Positions 1-12,472 of a DNA stretch of 64,000 nt are shown one piece after another. The notes beneath the pieces were generated by a model. It was not told the DNA's origin. It saw only the letters and a list, made by a program, of their open reading frames with translations, and did not search any database. Numbering within the stretch: position 1 is the first letter of the stretch; each line of letters opens with the position of its first letter. Source of the stretch: Lepisosteus oculatus (taxonomy: Eukaryota; Chordata; Actinopteri; Semionotiformes; Lepisosteidae); assembly GCF_040954835.1 (NCBI RefSeq), contig NC_090704.1, forward strand, positions 36,274,979-36,338,978. The letters are read 5' to 3'. The position numbers were made by a program, and so were the translations under genes.

Positions 1-734
1 TGGTTCTAGTAGTCTAGGTGGAAGACTCCCGGGGCATGGATTAGACACGGTGGAATGGCTGGTAGGGAAAAATGTAATTCTTCGACTGCTGCTTGAGAAG
101 AAGTGACAGGTGGATGACAGGGAAGACCTGTAGTGTGATACAGGGGGTTTTGGCAGAGTAGGAAAGGGGCAGAGTGATTTATTCAAGAGGAAAAGAGATG
201 GAGAGGTCCGAAACGGGGACAGGAGGAAAGGAGGGAAAACAGGACGGGATGTCAGTTATATGATAAAAATGTGTCAACAGGCAACACACAAAGGAAATGG
301 GAAAGAATGCTTTTTTGATCAGAGCATTACATATCACTGAAACTCAGAGGTCCCAACCTGTGCAGTATGCCTGACACCAACACATTTTAGCGATGCACTT
401 CATAGGCAAGATCAGAATTCTTCTAGACAAGATTTCAGATCTATCCTGGCTTGAAAAATGTAGGAGCCCCTGAGAGATTAGACACACTGGGATTCAAGTT
501 TCTGCACTGTCCAGGATGCAGGAGATATATGTGTAAATGTGTCATTGTTGCTCTGAGACCAAAACAACAATCTAAAATCTATTTAAAACCATTCAAAAAT
601 ACTTGGACTGAATTTCTTACTAGCATCTTTATTCACAAAACAAACATGGCTTTGTAAGTGTTGATTACTGAAACTGTGATCTTCCTTTTTTGTTTTTAAT
701 GTGTGTGAGGTGATGTATCCTCTTGTGATTACAG
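1..734. other. Intron or upstream sequence of the first gene, no exon recognised
   Basis: This stretch precedes the first recognisable exon of the plus-strand PDZ/PTB gene. I looked for coding segments bounded by AG and GT that would join in phase 0 to the exon at 735 and found none I would defend. An open frame at 451-657 has no recognisable protein similarity and no convincing acceptor. It is most simply intron sequence of a gene that begins before the window. Confidence 0.5.
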
Positions 735-3700
735 AATTCCAGTTTCCTAGATGAAAGCTGGATGTTGCCGGTAAGTTGAATTAAGAACAAAGATTTCTGC
801 ACAAAGCTCTGCAGACACTGCTTGGGGTCTTGAATAAATAAAAGGGAACGGCTTTGTAAATCACTGGGTTCTGCTATTTACATGGCATTAATCATTTCTG
901 ATTGTTTTATATCTTACAAAAATGTCATTTCCTTTTGCAATGTTACATGTCCAACAAAATGTGAAGGAATTACTAATGTGTAAGAATTTCCTTCTCCTAG
1001 TTTAAGTAATTAAGAATGGATCCAATCTTCTAACCTGTGTCACATCAAATACCGTGAAACACATTATATCATTTGTGAAGAGCAGATAAGAGACAATATG
1101 TATGTTGGCATCGAATCTGTATTGTCCTTGGCTTGACTTGATGACTAAATAGCTGGTATATTTTGAAACAAAGTGTGGTGCTATGTTGATGAGGAGAAAT
1201 GGGAGTTCCAGTGCTCTTAGACAGGCCATTCATCCTCCAACACACCCCACAAACCGATCTCTCAGCTTACTGCCTTTGCTGCTGACATTTTCTTACAAAT
1301 CAATAATGGTAGCTTGGCAAGTTGTCACTCAAGTGCCCTGGTTAACATGCTCAGTAAACCTTCCCCAGGGTATCTGCCCAGTGATCTTAGCCCATTTCTG
1401 TCCAGTGAACCTGCCCTGTTTCTTCCTTCTGCTAACCAGTGAGAAAAGTGAGAGTCTAAGAAACAGAACATTCTGTTCCTTTTCCATAATGCTGTTTAAA
1501 ATGGGGTGTAGCGTTGCTGTTAACAGATGCTGTTAGGTGTGAGCGAGCGGTCGAAAGAGTGAGCTGCGGTCTCTTTGCCTTGCAGGTGTATGAAACGTAT
1601 GAGACTGTGCCCTGTAGAGAGCTGGGGATGGTTTTGAGGTGAGTCTTTGCTCTCTGGAGTTAAAGCTTAAGTCACTTGTCGTGCAACAGCCTTGAGCTCT
1701 GTGAGCCCACACCTCATTAGCTGTTTCAACCCCTTCTCTGATCCCAAAATCACATTGGAGCACAAATAACAATTGTGTCCTAACCTCCAGCTTCAGGATG
1801 CTAACATCTTTGCCCTAGTGTTAGCACTTTAGGTAGTGATCAAAATGTGTCCCCCAGAGTCGGCTTCTTAGTCGGCTGCAAGGTCGTTAAACCCAAAGTT
1901 GTTTGCTGATCAGCACCTCTTTGATCAGTAAGGAATATGAAGTCCCAGGAATGTGAGAGATTACTGATGCAGATAGTAATATTAAAGGTGTGGACATACA
2001 GCTGGAAAATCAGGCAACTCGAAGCGATGAGGAAAGGCTTAGCTTTTGCTGTGCTGTTCTGTGCTTGGTGTTTTGCACTGACTGTTAGTACTATGTCGAG
2101 GCAATTGCAAATAAGAGTTTGCTGAACATGCATTTTTCTTGCTCTATGATGCACCAAAGAAGGAAGAGAGCTAGTCAAACGCTGTCCTGCCATAGGGATT
2201 TGCCTGGGACACACATGGGGCTCAAAGCAGTACAGTCAAATTTTGATTCCTGTCTTTCTTGCTCCACTTTGGATAGCAAATAGGGCTTCTGCCAGGGGGC
2301 ATTAATGGGACACAAACAGGGTGTATAGAGGTGACATTTAAGGCTTTAAACCTATTAGGGAGATAGACAGCATGTACAGCTGTGTGCCAGGGCCAACGTC
2401 ATGACTCCCTCCTGAAATAAACTGAAAGAATGACAAAACCAGCAATAAAGGATTAAAGGAGAGAAAAGTCCTGGAGCTTACATTTAAACTATGTCCATTG
2501 AAAACGTTAATGTTCTAATGTGGAAGTGTTCTGGCTGTGGTTCACATAGCCACACATAGGTTTTTGTAGCAAGTACAAATACAAGTGACCATGCTCAACT
2601 GATTCTAGTGGCTAGTTGCTCTAGTTGCTCACACCTGAAGAAGGCTCCACGGCCGAAACGTTGTGTGTTTTCTTTCTTCTTTTTTTCAGCATGGAATAAA
2701 TGTATTACTTGTTCCTAAACTGATTCTTATTGGGTTGGTTTTCTCCTTAAAAAAACACATTCATTATAAAAGCAGACTAATGGGTGACCATCCCATAGGC
2801 AAGATGGTATCCAGGCTTGTGGAATGGAACAAGAAGAACTGCCGTCTCTCATTGGAGTTTACAGTTTGGCTGATCTAATCATCTGGACTCTCACCACAGG
2901 GGGCGAAGTATTTTTGTGCATAACTTTCTTCTCTAAATGAGTACCTTCTCATTTGCCTTTTTATGGGACAGAGATCTGGGGAGGGTGGATGTGTAGCACT
3001 GATTGGGGTTTAGTATGGAGTAATACTTCCTGTAGCTTTCTATAAATTTAGCTACCTGTTAATCATGTTGTTCATGAATGCAACAGCAATCCAGTGGTTC
3101 CAGATGCAGCGGCTCTGTCACTCATGGTGTATACGGTACTTACTGTACCTACACATGGTATGGGAGTGTGACAGATTGTTATACAGGATGTGATTGTGCC
3201 TTAAGCTCCAGAATGGTTCTTCTCAACAAGAACTGAGTTCTTGCATAACAATTGGTCTCATTAGCAGAAAATATTCTTATGGAAAGACATATACCTTGTA
3301 GTCTATTGGCTAGTTTCTTATTGCAGAATGTTAGCCCTTTTATTGCATTAACTTCCTTTCCTATTTTTCAAGCATGCTTTTAACAACTCTAAAATGAAAT
3401 CCCTTCAAAAAAGTTAGCCTTTTGTTACAATATACAGTTAGTTGGTTGACTGAGATGGGTGTATACCTGCTGTGCAGTGCAGAGCAACATAAGCTGTAGC
3501 ACAAGCAGCAATGTGAGTAAGATCCTCAAACCTACCAAGGCTGTATGCACAGACTAGGCACAGCTGCTTGACTCCCCATCTTGGTGTGCTCTAGTATGTA
3601 GTGCAGATGTGAGCATTGTTCTTTTCGCATGAAGATAAGGTGTCAACATAATCGTTTCCATAGAGAACTTGTTTCCGAGTTATTCAGAATTTCCTGAGGA

Positions 3701-6700
3701 GCAGCAAAGACATTGCAACAGAATCTGCTGAGCACTGAGGGAATCAAAGAGATGGATCTTTAAGAAACCTGTTAAAGAAATTGGTTACCTGTGATCCGTA
3801 CATTGGGGGTGGGCAATGCCCTGATTCTGAACCTGCTCTTTAAGCTGTGACAATTAAAATGTGAAACCTCTTATTAAGACAGTCTTACTGTATGGAGGTG
3901 GCTTGAGCACACAGTGTGATGCAGGCTGACATAAGTATTGTACTGTCCCTGTCCCTCTCTTTGTGGTCCAGGTACCTGGGGAAGCGAGTATTTGTTCTGG
4001 AGTTAGTGGAGGGCAGTCAGGCCCATGCGGATCATTTTGTGCGGCCTGGTGACATCATTGATGAGATCAATGGGGTTTCATTGCGGAACGCCTGTAATGG
4101 ACAGGTAGGGTAGAAGCAGCCTCTGACGCAAGCCTCTCACCTTGTGTTTCACGTACTGCTGGTCTCACTTCAAGAGCGGTTCCATGGCAACTTATGTTAA
4201 ATGAGCTAATTCAGTATGCTGATAACTCATGTCACTGTATTTAGTAAATTATCTTTCAAACATAATAAGTAATTAAGCATCTTCAGTCTTCCTAGACTGC
4301 CATTGTTGCAACAGCAGTTAGCGTGGTGTTAACCAAGAGGTTTCTTTTCATTTTTTTCTTTCATTTAGAATGTTCTTTCTCCCATTCCTTAAATATTTAA
4401 CACAGTCTCACCCTGCCCTTCTCTTTCTCCTAACCCACAGAACGTCTCTCCAAGGACCTCAGTTCTACCTACTAACCCACAGAGCCTCTTTTCAGTCCTT
4501 CAGCTCTAAGCAATCACCCACAGAGCCACACTCCAGTCCCTCAGCTCTAAACCACCACACTCTTCTTTCCTTCATTTCTCTCCCAGTCTATCCGTCCTAA
4601 TCATTAGCCCACTTGTACCACCCCACAGACTTGCACACTTCTCCTTCCTCAGTCAGGTCATGTGTCCAGACCACTCTGACTGTTGTGCCCCCTCTCTGTA
4701 GGCTGGCATTGTGTTACAGAGGCTGAAAGGCAAGCCCCTAACCCTGAAGCTGATCCGGTGGCTCAACTCCGATGGCACAGTGTACCGGCCCATGGTCAAG
4801 CTGCTGAAGGCCCTGCAGCAGGAGAACCCCAAATTCCAGTTGTACCCCAAATCGCAAGCTTCAGTGGAGGAGGGGGCAACACAGTGCCTTCAGGATGGAC
4901 GGTAAGGGAATGGGTGTTCTTTTGACTTTGTTATGTGATCAGGTGTAAAAAAATTAAGAGTATTTCAGTGACTGCTCAGGGACTGTCTTGGCTGAAAGGG
5001 AAACTTTAATCAAAGCAGTTGATAGGTTTTGGAGAAACAGGACAAAATCACAGCTTTCATTTTTCTCCCCCATTCTCAGGATTGTGTACATCGTGAAATA
5101 CCTGGGAAAAGCAGATGTAGGAGTGGTAACTATGTTTTTTTTCCTTCTTTTTTCTTTTTGAAGTAGCTATGTGCCACTGGCTTTTTACATCTGCAGTAGG
5201 ACCCCAGGTTAAGGTTGGCGTCAGTGGGGATCTGTTGATGGAGTTTTGAGTAACTACCTTTTTTGGTAATATCTATGTAGTTTATTTTATAATCAATCAA
5301 AAAAAGCATTTAATCAAAAAACAGCTGCAAAAGTGATAGGAATAGAACATTGTAAGCCTCTGAGTACCACTCTGTATTAAAGGGAATCACCACCTTATTT
5401 ATTTAGAATGGATAAAACCATATTTGTGCACATGTGTAAATAAATAATAATTGTGTTTATATAGCATTTTTTTCATTCCAAATGATAACACTTTACTTAT
5501 AACCAGAAAAACACATTATCTGCCACTAAAGTGCTGCCCCACCTGGGTGATACTACTCAGCCATTGTGCAACAGTAGCCCCACTATACAGTACATCAGGA
5601 GGAGTGAGAAATTGTTTCACTGGTTGATTTAAGAGGGAACTTTAGTAAGAGCAGATTGTGCAAGCTCAGAGTAGAATTTAGCCTTGGGTTAGCCCCTCTG
5701 ACCTTCTGAAAATAATTGTGGGATCTTTAATAAACCAGGAGATTCAGCAAAGGTTCATAGTATGGTTTCCATAGAGGGTGGCTTAGAATTCTGTACTGTA
5801 GTTCATCATTTGACATGATTATTGTGATCCATGGTTATTCATTCGTGACTCATTCCAACTGCCCCTGCACTAACACAAGGGCAGCGAGAACAATGCTTAC
5901 ACTTCTCCAACACGCCCACTGACTGTACCAGTTGACATACTGCAAATTCTGGAGTGCCAGGAGAGTGCACACAGATTGAATGGGTAGTGTATTACTCACT
6001 GATGTCACTGCAAGTTCACAGGTGCTCAAGATTCAGGACTCGCTGTTACATGATAAGCCAGGGAAGCCTGAGGCTGTCTTGAGTCCATCCAAGCCTGGCT
6101 GTGCTCTTGTGGGGAATCTCGGTCTCAGTCAGCTAATGGCTCATAGAGGGCTCAACTTGTACTCTGAGTGGGCTCCTTTAACTGTGAAACTCTTGGCAGA
6201 TCCAAGATAAGTGAGGTGATTTAAAGTAATATAATGCAACTCTATTTTAGTACAGTATATAAAGAAAAATACATTATGGTTGGTGTTTACCTAGCTATTG
6301 ATTAAAATAAGAGGTGTGCACAGATGTACATTAAAAAAATTGTGCCCAAATACAAGACAGTATAAAGTTATTATGGGACTAAACATTGAGAAATCACAGC
6401 AAATATGTTGTTATTTGAAGGGGTTATTGAATTTTGATTTAATATAATAAGAAACATTCAGTAAAACAAAGACTGCAAGTGAAGGCTCTTGTTGTTCTCT
6501 GGTCTTGTGTTAGTGCTAGCTGTTCATAGGATACAAGACAGGTCGATAGTGAAATCAGCAGATATAGTCAGGATAGTTTGTTTCGAGGCGGTGCTCAGAG
6601 ATGACGATTGGTTTATTGACACGGGGTGCTTTTTGGAGCCACTGTAGGTTTGATACAGAGTTGAAATCTGAAATCTAACCAGCTTGCAGGCACAATGGAG

Positions 6701-9700
6701 ACAGGAGTGGTGAGAGGGGGACCGTGTGACATGACTTCTGTTTTTCAGTTTGGGGGGAAAGAAGTTCTGCAGCAAGGAATCCCTCTGGTCCTGGATCAGA
6801 AATTGCCAGGAAAGGTAAGGGCATCAGATTTTGGTTAGCAGGAAGGGGGCAGTGTGTGGATACATAGAGTGGCTGGATGGCAAACTGATGTATGCTGCTG
6901 TCAAGAGATGCCGTTGATAAATAGGGGAGGACATGTGATTGTATTTTATGAAGATACCTGCTCTAAACCCTAGCGTGCCTTAAGCATCAGAAGACAGGGA
7001 AAAGACAGATCTTGTGTTGTTGCTCTTTAAGAGCCATCTGCATTTTGAAGAGCAGCACAGTGAGCAGCAGGGATGGAAGGTGAACAACTCCTGTCCCCCT
7101 AAGACAGAGGAGCGTCCTGTCAGTGTGAGTGTTTCCTGGCACCATCATTTAGGGTGTGCACTTCAGTCCTCAGCTGGCCACAGCACTGCTAACCGGGCAC
7201 TGTGTCTGAGGACTTCAGTTCTCATTTGTGGGTTTTTTTCCTTTCTTTCTCATGCGCGATTAAAGAAGAGTCTCTGGGTGTTAATTGGTAAGAAGTAATG
7301 GAAAGTAAAAACTAAACCCAGTTTCCACTGGAAAATTTCAGGAACAGAGAGTGAGAAAGTGGTAGTAAAGAAGAAATCCCACAAGAGCATCAGCTAATTT
7401 TCCCAATTTATTTTGGAATCCTAGCCTCTAGGGGGGGAAGGAATGGTGATGGAAGAGGAGGATAGATCTGGGTTTGGGATAGCCCAACACTGCCCCCTAG
7501 GGGGACATAGCTGTCATTGTCTTCTCTCCTTCCTTTTTCAGACCGTGCTGTTCGATTTGAAGGAGACCCACATCATCTGCATAGAGAAGTCCTCCAAACA
7601 GGTGAGTGTCTCTGTGATCTCTCTGATCTTCAGTCCACTGACACACTGAGCTTTCTTTGTTGCAGCTGGTCACCATACACCAAACTACAATCACCTTCTC
7701 CTGATACAGACAGGACAGAAGAAATATTACTGACACAGGTCAGCACAGAAGTAATTTCTGCATATCATTGTTCTTTCCCAGCTCAGAAAATCTGTCTTGT
7801 GTGACATTCTTAGAGCTACAGCAGTATTGTTGTAATGTATTGCGTAGGAAACAGAATCAAAGATTAGAAGAAGGAACAGAAAAAAATGCTGAAAAGTACA
7901 CTGACCATTGCCTGTTTCACTTAACCCTCAGTTGTCTAACTTACTTTGCTACTCTTGGAGTGGTATCCTCAAGTAATATTTTAATGCAGTCTGTATGGGT
8001 TCCTTTTACACATTTGGCCGGTGCCAAACTATCTTTTGGATATAGTATCCTACTATACCTGGCGTTTCTTGTAGCCTGTTAAAAGGGGTTATCACTCACT
8101 CATTCTAGACTCAGACTTTTCCCCTTCTTTGAAAAATTGAAAACTAAATGTACTTCCCTATCACAATTCTACCACATATTTTGCTGTGAAGTTACTATAA
8201 GACGTTTCATGTCCACATTGGGGATAAATATATGATCTGTCCAAAATTAAAAAAAGTGCCAGAATGTCCATCTATGTCAGCAAACAAGCACACCCACTCC
8301 CCAGCTCTAACAAACTCACTGCTACCTGCTGCCAATTCTTCATTTTACATATTGGCTCCCTATAGCTTCCATTCATTTCTAACATATGCTCTTTTTTTGC
8401 AAGAGCTCTATGGAGAGGCCATTATAAATAAGTCCCAATGCTCTGCATCCTTCAATAAACTTGCCTACACTTAAGTCATCAAATATTTCCAGTCTGGAAA
8501 TCCTTGTACTATTCCATTTCCAGGGTACAATTGGATTGTCTTTCTACAGCTTATCAAAATGACACTTCTTTATCCAGAATGCCTCTTCTGCATGTCCTGG
8601 TCATGTTGGTTTTGGTAGCTTTGGATCTGACTGGATGGCTATTGATCATGGCCCTGCATGAGTTGCACTACCTAAATGCTTTGATAACATTAATTTGTTC
8701 TGCACTATGTAGTAAAATGTACAGAAACAGGTACATTTATTTGTTATTTTATCCATTATCTGAAAGTTTATTCAGATGATGCAGTATAGCTTTTGTGTGC
8801 AGTATAGCTTTATGGCTGTTTGTGATGTGTTAAAATGTGTTAAATTTTATCTATAGCTTTATCTAAGTAAAAAAACCTAACCTAAATTTACCCCATTTTT
8901 TTTGCATGTTTAGAAAAACCTTAACTATTAAAGCACTTCGAGAAGCCACCTTTAAAGGTGCTATTTAAAATAAAGTTTATTATTATTATAATATGACCTC
9001 ATATGTTTTATATCCCTTAGTCTTTGTTCACATAATTTCCTATCCTATTTCCAATCACAACATGGAATATTGTGTCGGCGGCCCGGGCACTCAATGCCAG
9101 TGCTGGCCAAAGTAGGATTGACGTCTCCCAATAGCAACATGCTTGAATATATTTTCCAAGACAGTTTTTTAAATCCCCAGAAATTCAATTTCAGTCCCTT
9201 GATATTCAAACTGTATAGCTTGCAGAAGGAATATAGGATATGAAAGCACACAGAAATCAAAGTTAGGATAACTGTTGATTTGTTAAGGTTTCCTTTCTGT
9301 AGCCATTTCACCTTTAAGGATTGCTGAATTATTAAAAATACAATACACCTGCTGGCTGTTAGAGCACACATAATATCCCTCAGGTTTGTTTACTGGAACA
9401 TCTCTCTTGTCTAAGAGAAACCAGTACAATGTGCACACATACATTCAACTGTGTGGCCTGATTTAGGATTAGAGATGGGGGTACAATTCTTCAGGGCTCT
9501 GGTGCACAAAAGGTCATCTCAGTGGTCACAATGTCACATACATAAATAAATCCTTATGCCTGTATAAAACCTGGTGAGTTACTTTAGCAAACTGTCTTCA
9601 TCCTCTCTCTTTCCCCCCCAAACCATTCCACCACGTCTGTCAGGAGCTCTTCCAGCACCATTACCCAGAGATCTCCTGCGTGGGGCGCTACAGTCGCTCG

Positions 9701-12472
9701 GACCAAACCATCTTCGCCTTCTGCGTGTCGTGAGTAGTGACACTGCTCCTTCTGTTGGTCTTAAAAAACACTTCCTGTGCTTTAATGTCAGGCTGTTCAA
9801 CCAGCAGGATTGCACACGTGCTGCCAAGAAAATCGCAGTCCTGTTTACACTGTTATACAGTGCAAGAAGAGTGTTATGTGCCAGGGAAAAAAATGGTGCT
9901 CCTCAGTTTTAGGTCCTTAGGTACAAAAATGCCTCTTGAATGAGGCTATAAACACAGAATAAATTCCGTCACAAGCACTACAGAACAAGGTATAATGACA
10001 TGAATACTCCTTTATAACCATGTCTGCAGATGACAGGAATGTACAGTACTATAATTATTCATCACAGTCTATAACGAGACATAGTTTCAGCTGAAGGCAA
10101 GAGCAGAACTCTCTGGTAGAGGTAAGTCTGAAAATTATGGACGACACGATTAAGGACTTCAGAACAGACAGGGACTTTCTACAGATACAGCTTAGTGTTT
10201 CTTGTGTGTTTTTTTAAGTTGCTTTTATACAGTACACATTGTTTTATTGTGTTGTGTAGTCTGGATGAAAGAATTATGACAGCGTTTTTTCACCCTTTGA
10301 AGTAAGGATTTGCTGAGCTATTAGACGAGTGAAAAGCTTCCATGAGGTACTGCATTTGTCACTTGGGATCAGAGAATAGACTGACTCTTTCAATTAAGCA
10401 AAGACATCATTATTATGTAGGAAGGCTATATGATAGATGAGGATATGTGAAGCTTTTCTACCCTGAACAAACTCCAGTGTGAAAGACATCAGAGAGAAAT
10501 AAGTGCCTGCTAATCTTTTTCAGGGTTTGAAGATAAACTCCACTGGGTTTCATTACAGGCTGGAGAGTACTTGTCCGTGTGGAATTTGAATGTTCTCCTT
10601 GTGTTTGTGTGGCTTTTCACTATCTGCTCTATTTTCCTCCTCCCTCCCAGAGATATGCAGGGTTACGTTGACTGTTTACTCAAAACTCCTTTCCCTATCG
10701 CAATATTATACTTCTTGGGATGTGTTCCCAGGTCACTCAGTACTGGTTATGAGATAAGAATGAAATAGAATCAGATGAGATAGGTAGCCAAACAGCCTTT
10801 TCTCTTATTTGGCCTTTCTAAAATCCATTCATACTAAATCTTGGGGTAACCAATTTTCCTGGGTATCTAGGGACCCCTGGAGTGTCTCAAGGATTTGTGA
10901 CCTTGGACACATCATTGGGGACCCCTGATGTAGAATGTATAAGTGTGAGGAACTATATGTAACATACACAAATTCACCTTTCGATTGTAAACTTTAAGTC
11001 TCCTGCTAGCAATTCAGTTGTTGGCCATTTTTTATGTCACTATTCAGCTTTGTTACAGGAATGTGTATTGTGCGTTCCTGGAACCAATACTCCTTTTCTT
11101 TTGAGGCAGCGTGGATACGTTCTTATTTGTATCAGTCTTTATTAGTGTCTACAGACAGGCAGAGATACAAAGGGTCTTAGAACACAAGCATTTGGAACAT
11201 CTCACATACTACACTACTGAATTGTACCTCAGTTTTCCACTGTGCTTCACTGTGAATTTGACTTTCCAAATCTCCCTTTAGAAAGGGATCTGAAGGAATC
11301 CCACACAGTGATGCAAGTGCTGTTTCTGTCTGTGTGGTTGTCCTGAAGTGTGGCCAGCAGGCTGCAGTAGTAGCACACATTTGTGATTGGTTGAAAGCAG
11401 GTGCAGGCACATGTTGCAATTGGCTTCAGCCCGTGGCAGCTCAGTTCTGCGATTGGCTGTGTTGCAGAGATTGCCCAGAGACCCCAGAGGCCTGCTCTTT
11501 CAGCTGTGTGGTGATGCGGGCCAGCTCTGCCCAGGAGTGCGAGGAGATTGTAAATAGAATTGGTGAGTGCTAGTCTAACCTTCTACCAGTGTACCATTGT
11601 AAGCCTGCCATACTATTTTGTACGTTTTACTACATTTACTGCAAATTTACATTGCTTTTACAAAACTAAGTTGTTATTGCATTTTTTCTTTGTATCTTCA
11701 ACCCAATGTCTTTCCTTGCCTTATATTCAGTGGAGCATTAAGAAACCTCAGAGAAATAATAAAAATATAGTAAAACCTGTTCATTGAAAAACCAAACTAC
11801 AAGATACAGTATGGTAAACCATAACAAGCGTGGCTCTGTATTATAAAGCAATATGTGTTAAAAATGCAAAAGTATTAGAAACGAAGAATCTGTAGGCAAC
11901 AGGGTCAGGCTATGCACTGATAATATTTTGTAAGCTGTCAAGACAAAGAGAGATTGTGGGATGTCGTCTGTTTGCAGTCTTGAGTAAGTATAGTTGGAGA
12001 AAATGCTGTATAAAAAGTGCTTTTTATCTGATCATCTGAATGTTCACTATGTTCACATAGCTTCACTATGATTTAACTTCTTTTCCCCACTGACTAAATA
12101 ATTCTCACCTAGCTTCACCACACAGCATGATTTAAATATTTTAGTTTTACACAGAGAACTCTCACACTTATTGGCAACCCGAAATTTACCATCATCACTC
12201 ATTACAGTCTTACTACAAAGTACAAACACGCCATCTAGCCTTTTCTGACTTAGCCTGGTGCATAAGAATTTAAGTATTTGCATCTGAGAGCAACATTTGA
12301 TTTGCCTATGTAAGAGTATGGCACATACATCCTTTTGTAAGCACAGAATTTATTGATCACCATTCCTAAGACACTGTAGCATTTTTGCACTTTTGTCAGA
12401 CTTTTAAAACATTTTTCTGTATTCTTTATTTTTTCAGCTGCAGGTTTCAAGCACACAGAGTGGTTTGTGTGA
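735..12472 (+). CDS. PDZ plus PTB/PID domain protein, 3' part of gene (10 exons seen)
   Basis: Exons: 735-770, 1586-1638, 3972-4104, 4702-4901, 5080-5125, 6749-6814, 7542-7601, 9644-9729, 11468-11562, 12438-12472 (stop TGA). All have AG/GT borders, and the 810 bases join in one frame to give the last 269 residues. Residues about 20-95 of the visible part form a PDZ fold, with the typical GDIIDEINGVSLRNA segment and a C-terminal VLQRLKGKPLTLKLI strand-helix; the usual GLGF loop is replaced by GMVL. Residues about 141-259 look like a PTB/PID domain: YIVKYLG first strand, ISCVGR and TIFAFCV strands, and a final helix with ECEEIVNRI. It ends HTEWFV. By family knowledge, such proteins are cytoplasmic adaptors that bind C-terminal peptides (PDZ) and NPxY-like or phosphoinositide ligands (PTB). 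The N-terminus lies upstream of the window. I suspect, without proof, a RUN-type N-terminal domain. I do not recognise the gene, so no symbol is given. Domain calls are firm; biological function is inference. Confidence 0.85.
2630..2716 (+). repeat. Interspersed repeat with hammerhead-core-like motif, copy 1
   Basis: The segment contains CTGAAGA (2635-2641), a 3-bp stem GGC/GCC (2643-2645 with 2652-2654) and GAAAC (2655-2659), then a pyrimidine run and a short AT-rich tail ending near 2716. A near-identical copy lies in inverse orientation at 28979-29060. CTGANGA, stem II and GAAAC is the order of the hammerhead ribozyme core, and such motifs are known from Penelope-like retroelements. There is one extra A before the stem, and I could not build convincing stems I and III, so cleavage activity is unproven. 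It lies in the intron between exons 1586-1638 and 3972-4104. Confidence 0.55.
4431..4555 (+). repeat. Three-copy 41-42 bp tandem repeat carrying CCCACAG
   Basis: Units start at 4431, 4473 and 4514, each opening with TAACCCACAG or TCACCCACAG followed by a pyrimidine-rich stretch with CTCAGYTCTA. It lies in the intron before the PDZ/PTB exon 4702-4901. Each unit holds a good 3' splice-site-like CCCACAG, but the coding exon uses the acceptor at 4700-4701. Confidence 0.75.
5440..5720 (+). repeat. Dispersed repeat, same family as 33605-33840
   Basis: The core around 5550-5640 (a 'cagccattgtgcaacagtag' segment, then a 'tcaggaggagtgagaaattg' segment) resembles the segment around 33690-33750 on the same strand. 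It begins with an AATAATAATT run and 'tatatagcattttt', typical of a short retroposon. Boundaries are approximate and no target-site duplication was seen. Confidence 0.5.
7490..7503 (-). promoter_or_regulatory. CTCF-like motif in intron
   Basis: The minus-strand reading CCCCTAGGGGGCAG fits the CTCF core consensus CCASYAGRKGGCRS at 13 of 14 positions. It lies 38 bases upstream of the PDZ/PTB exon 7542-7601. This is a motif match only; occupancy is not shown by sequence. Confidence 0.4.
8929..8992 (+). repeat. Retroposon tail (AAAGTTTATTATTATTATA end)
   Basis: The segment 'aaagcacttcgagaagccac' leading into 'aaataaagtttattattatt' matches the 3' tail I know from widespread fish retroposons. It sits in the intron between PDZ/PTB exons 7542-7601 and 9644-9729. 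The rest of that 2-kb intron shows nothing I can name. Confidence 0.5.
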
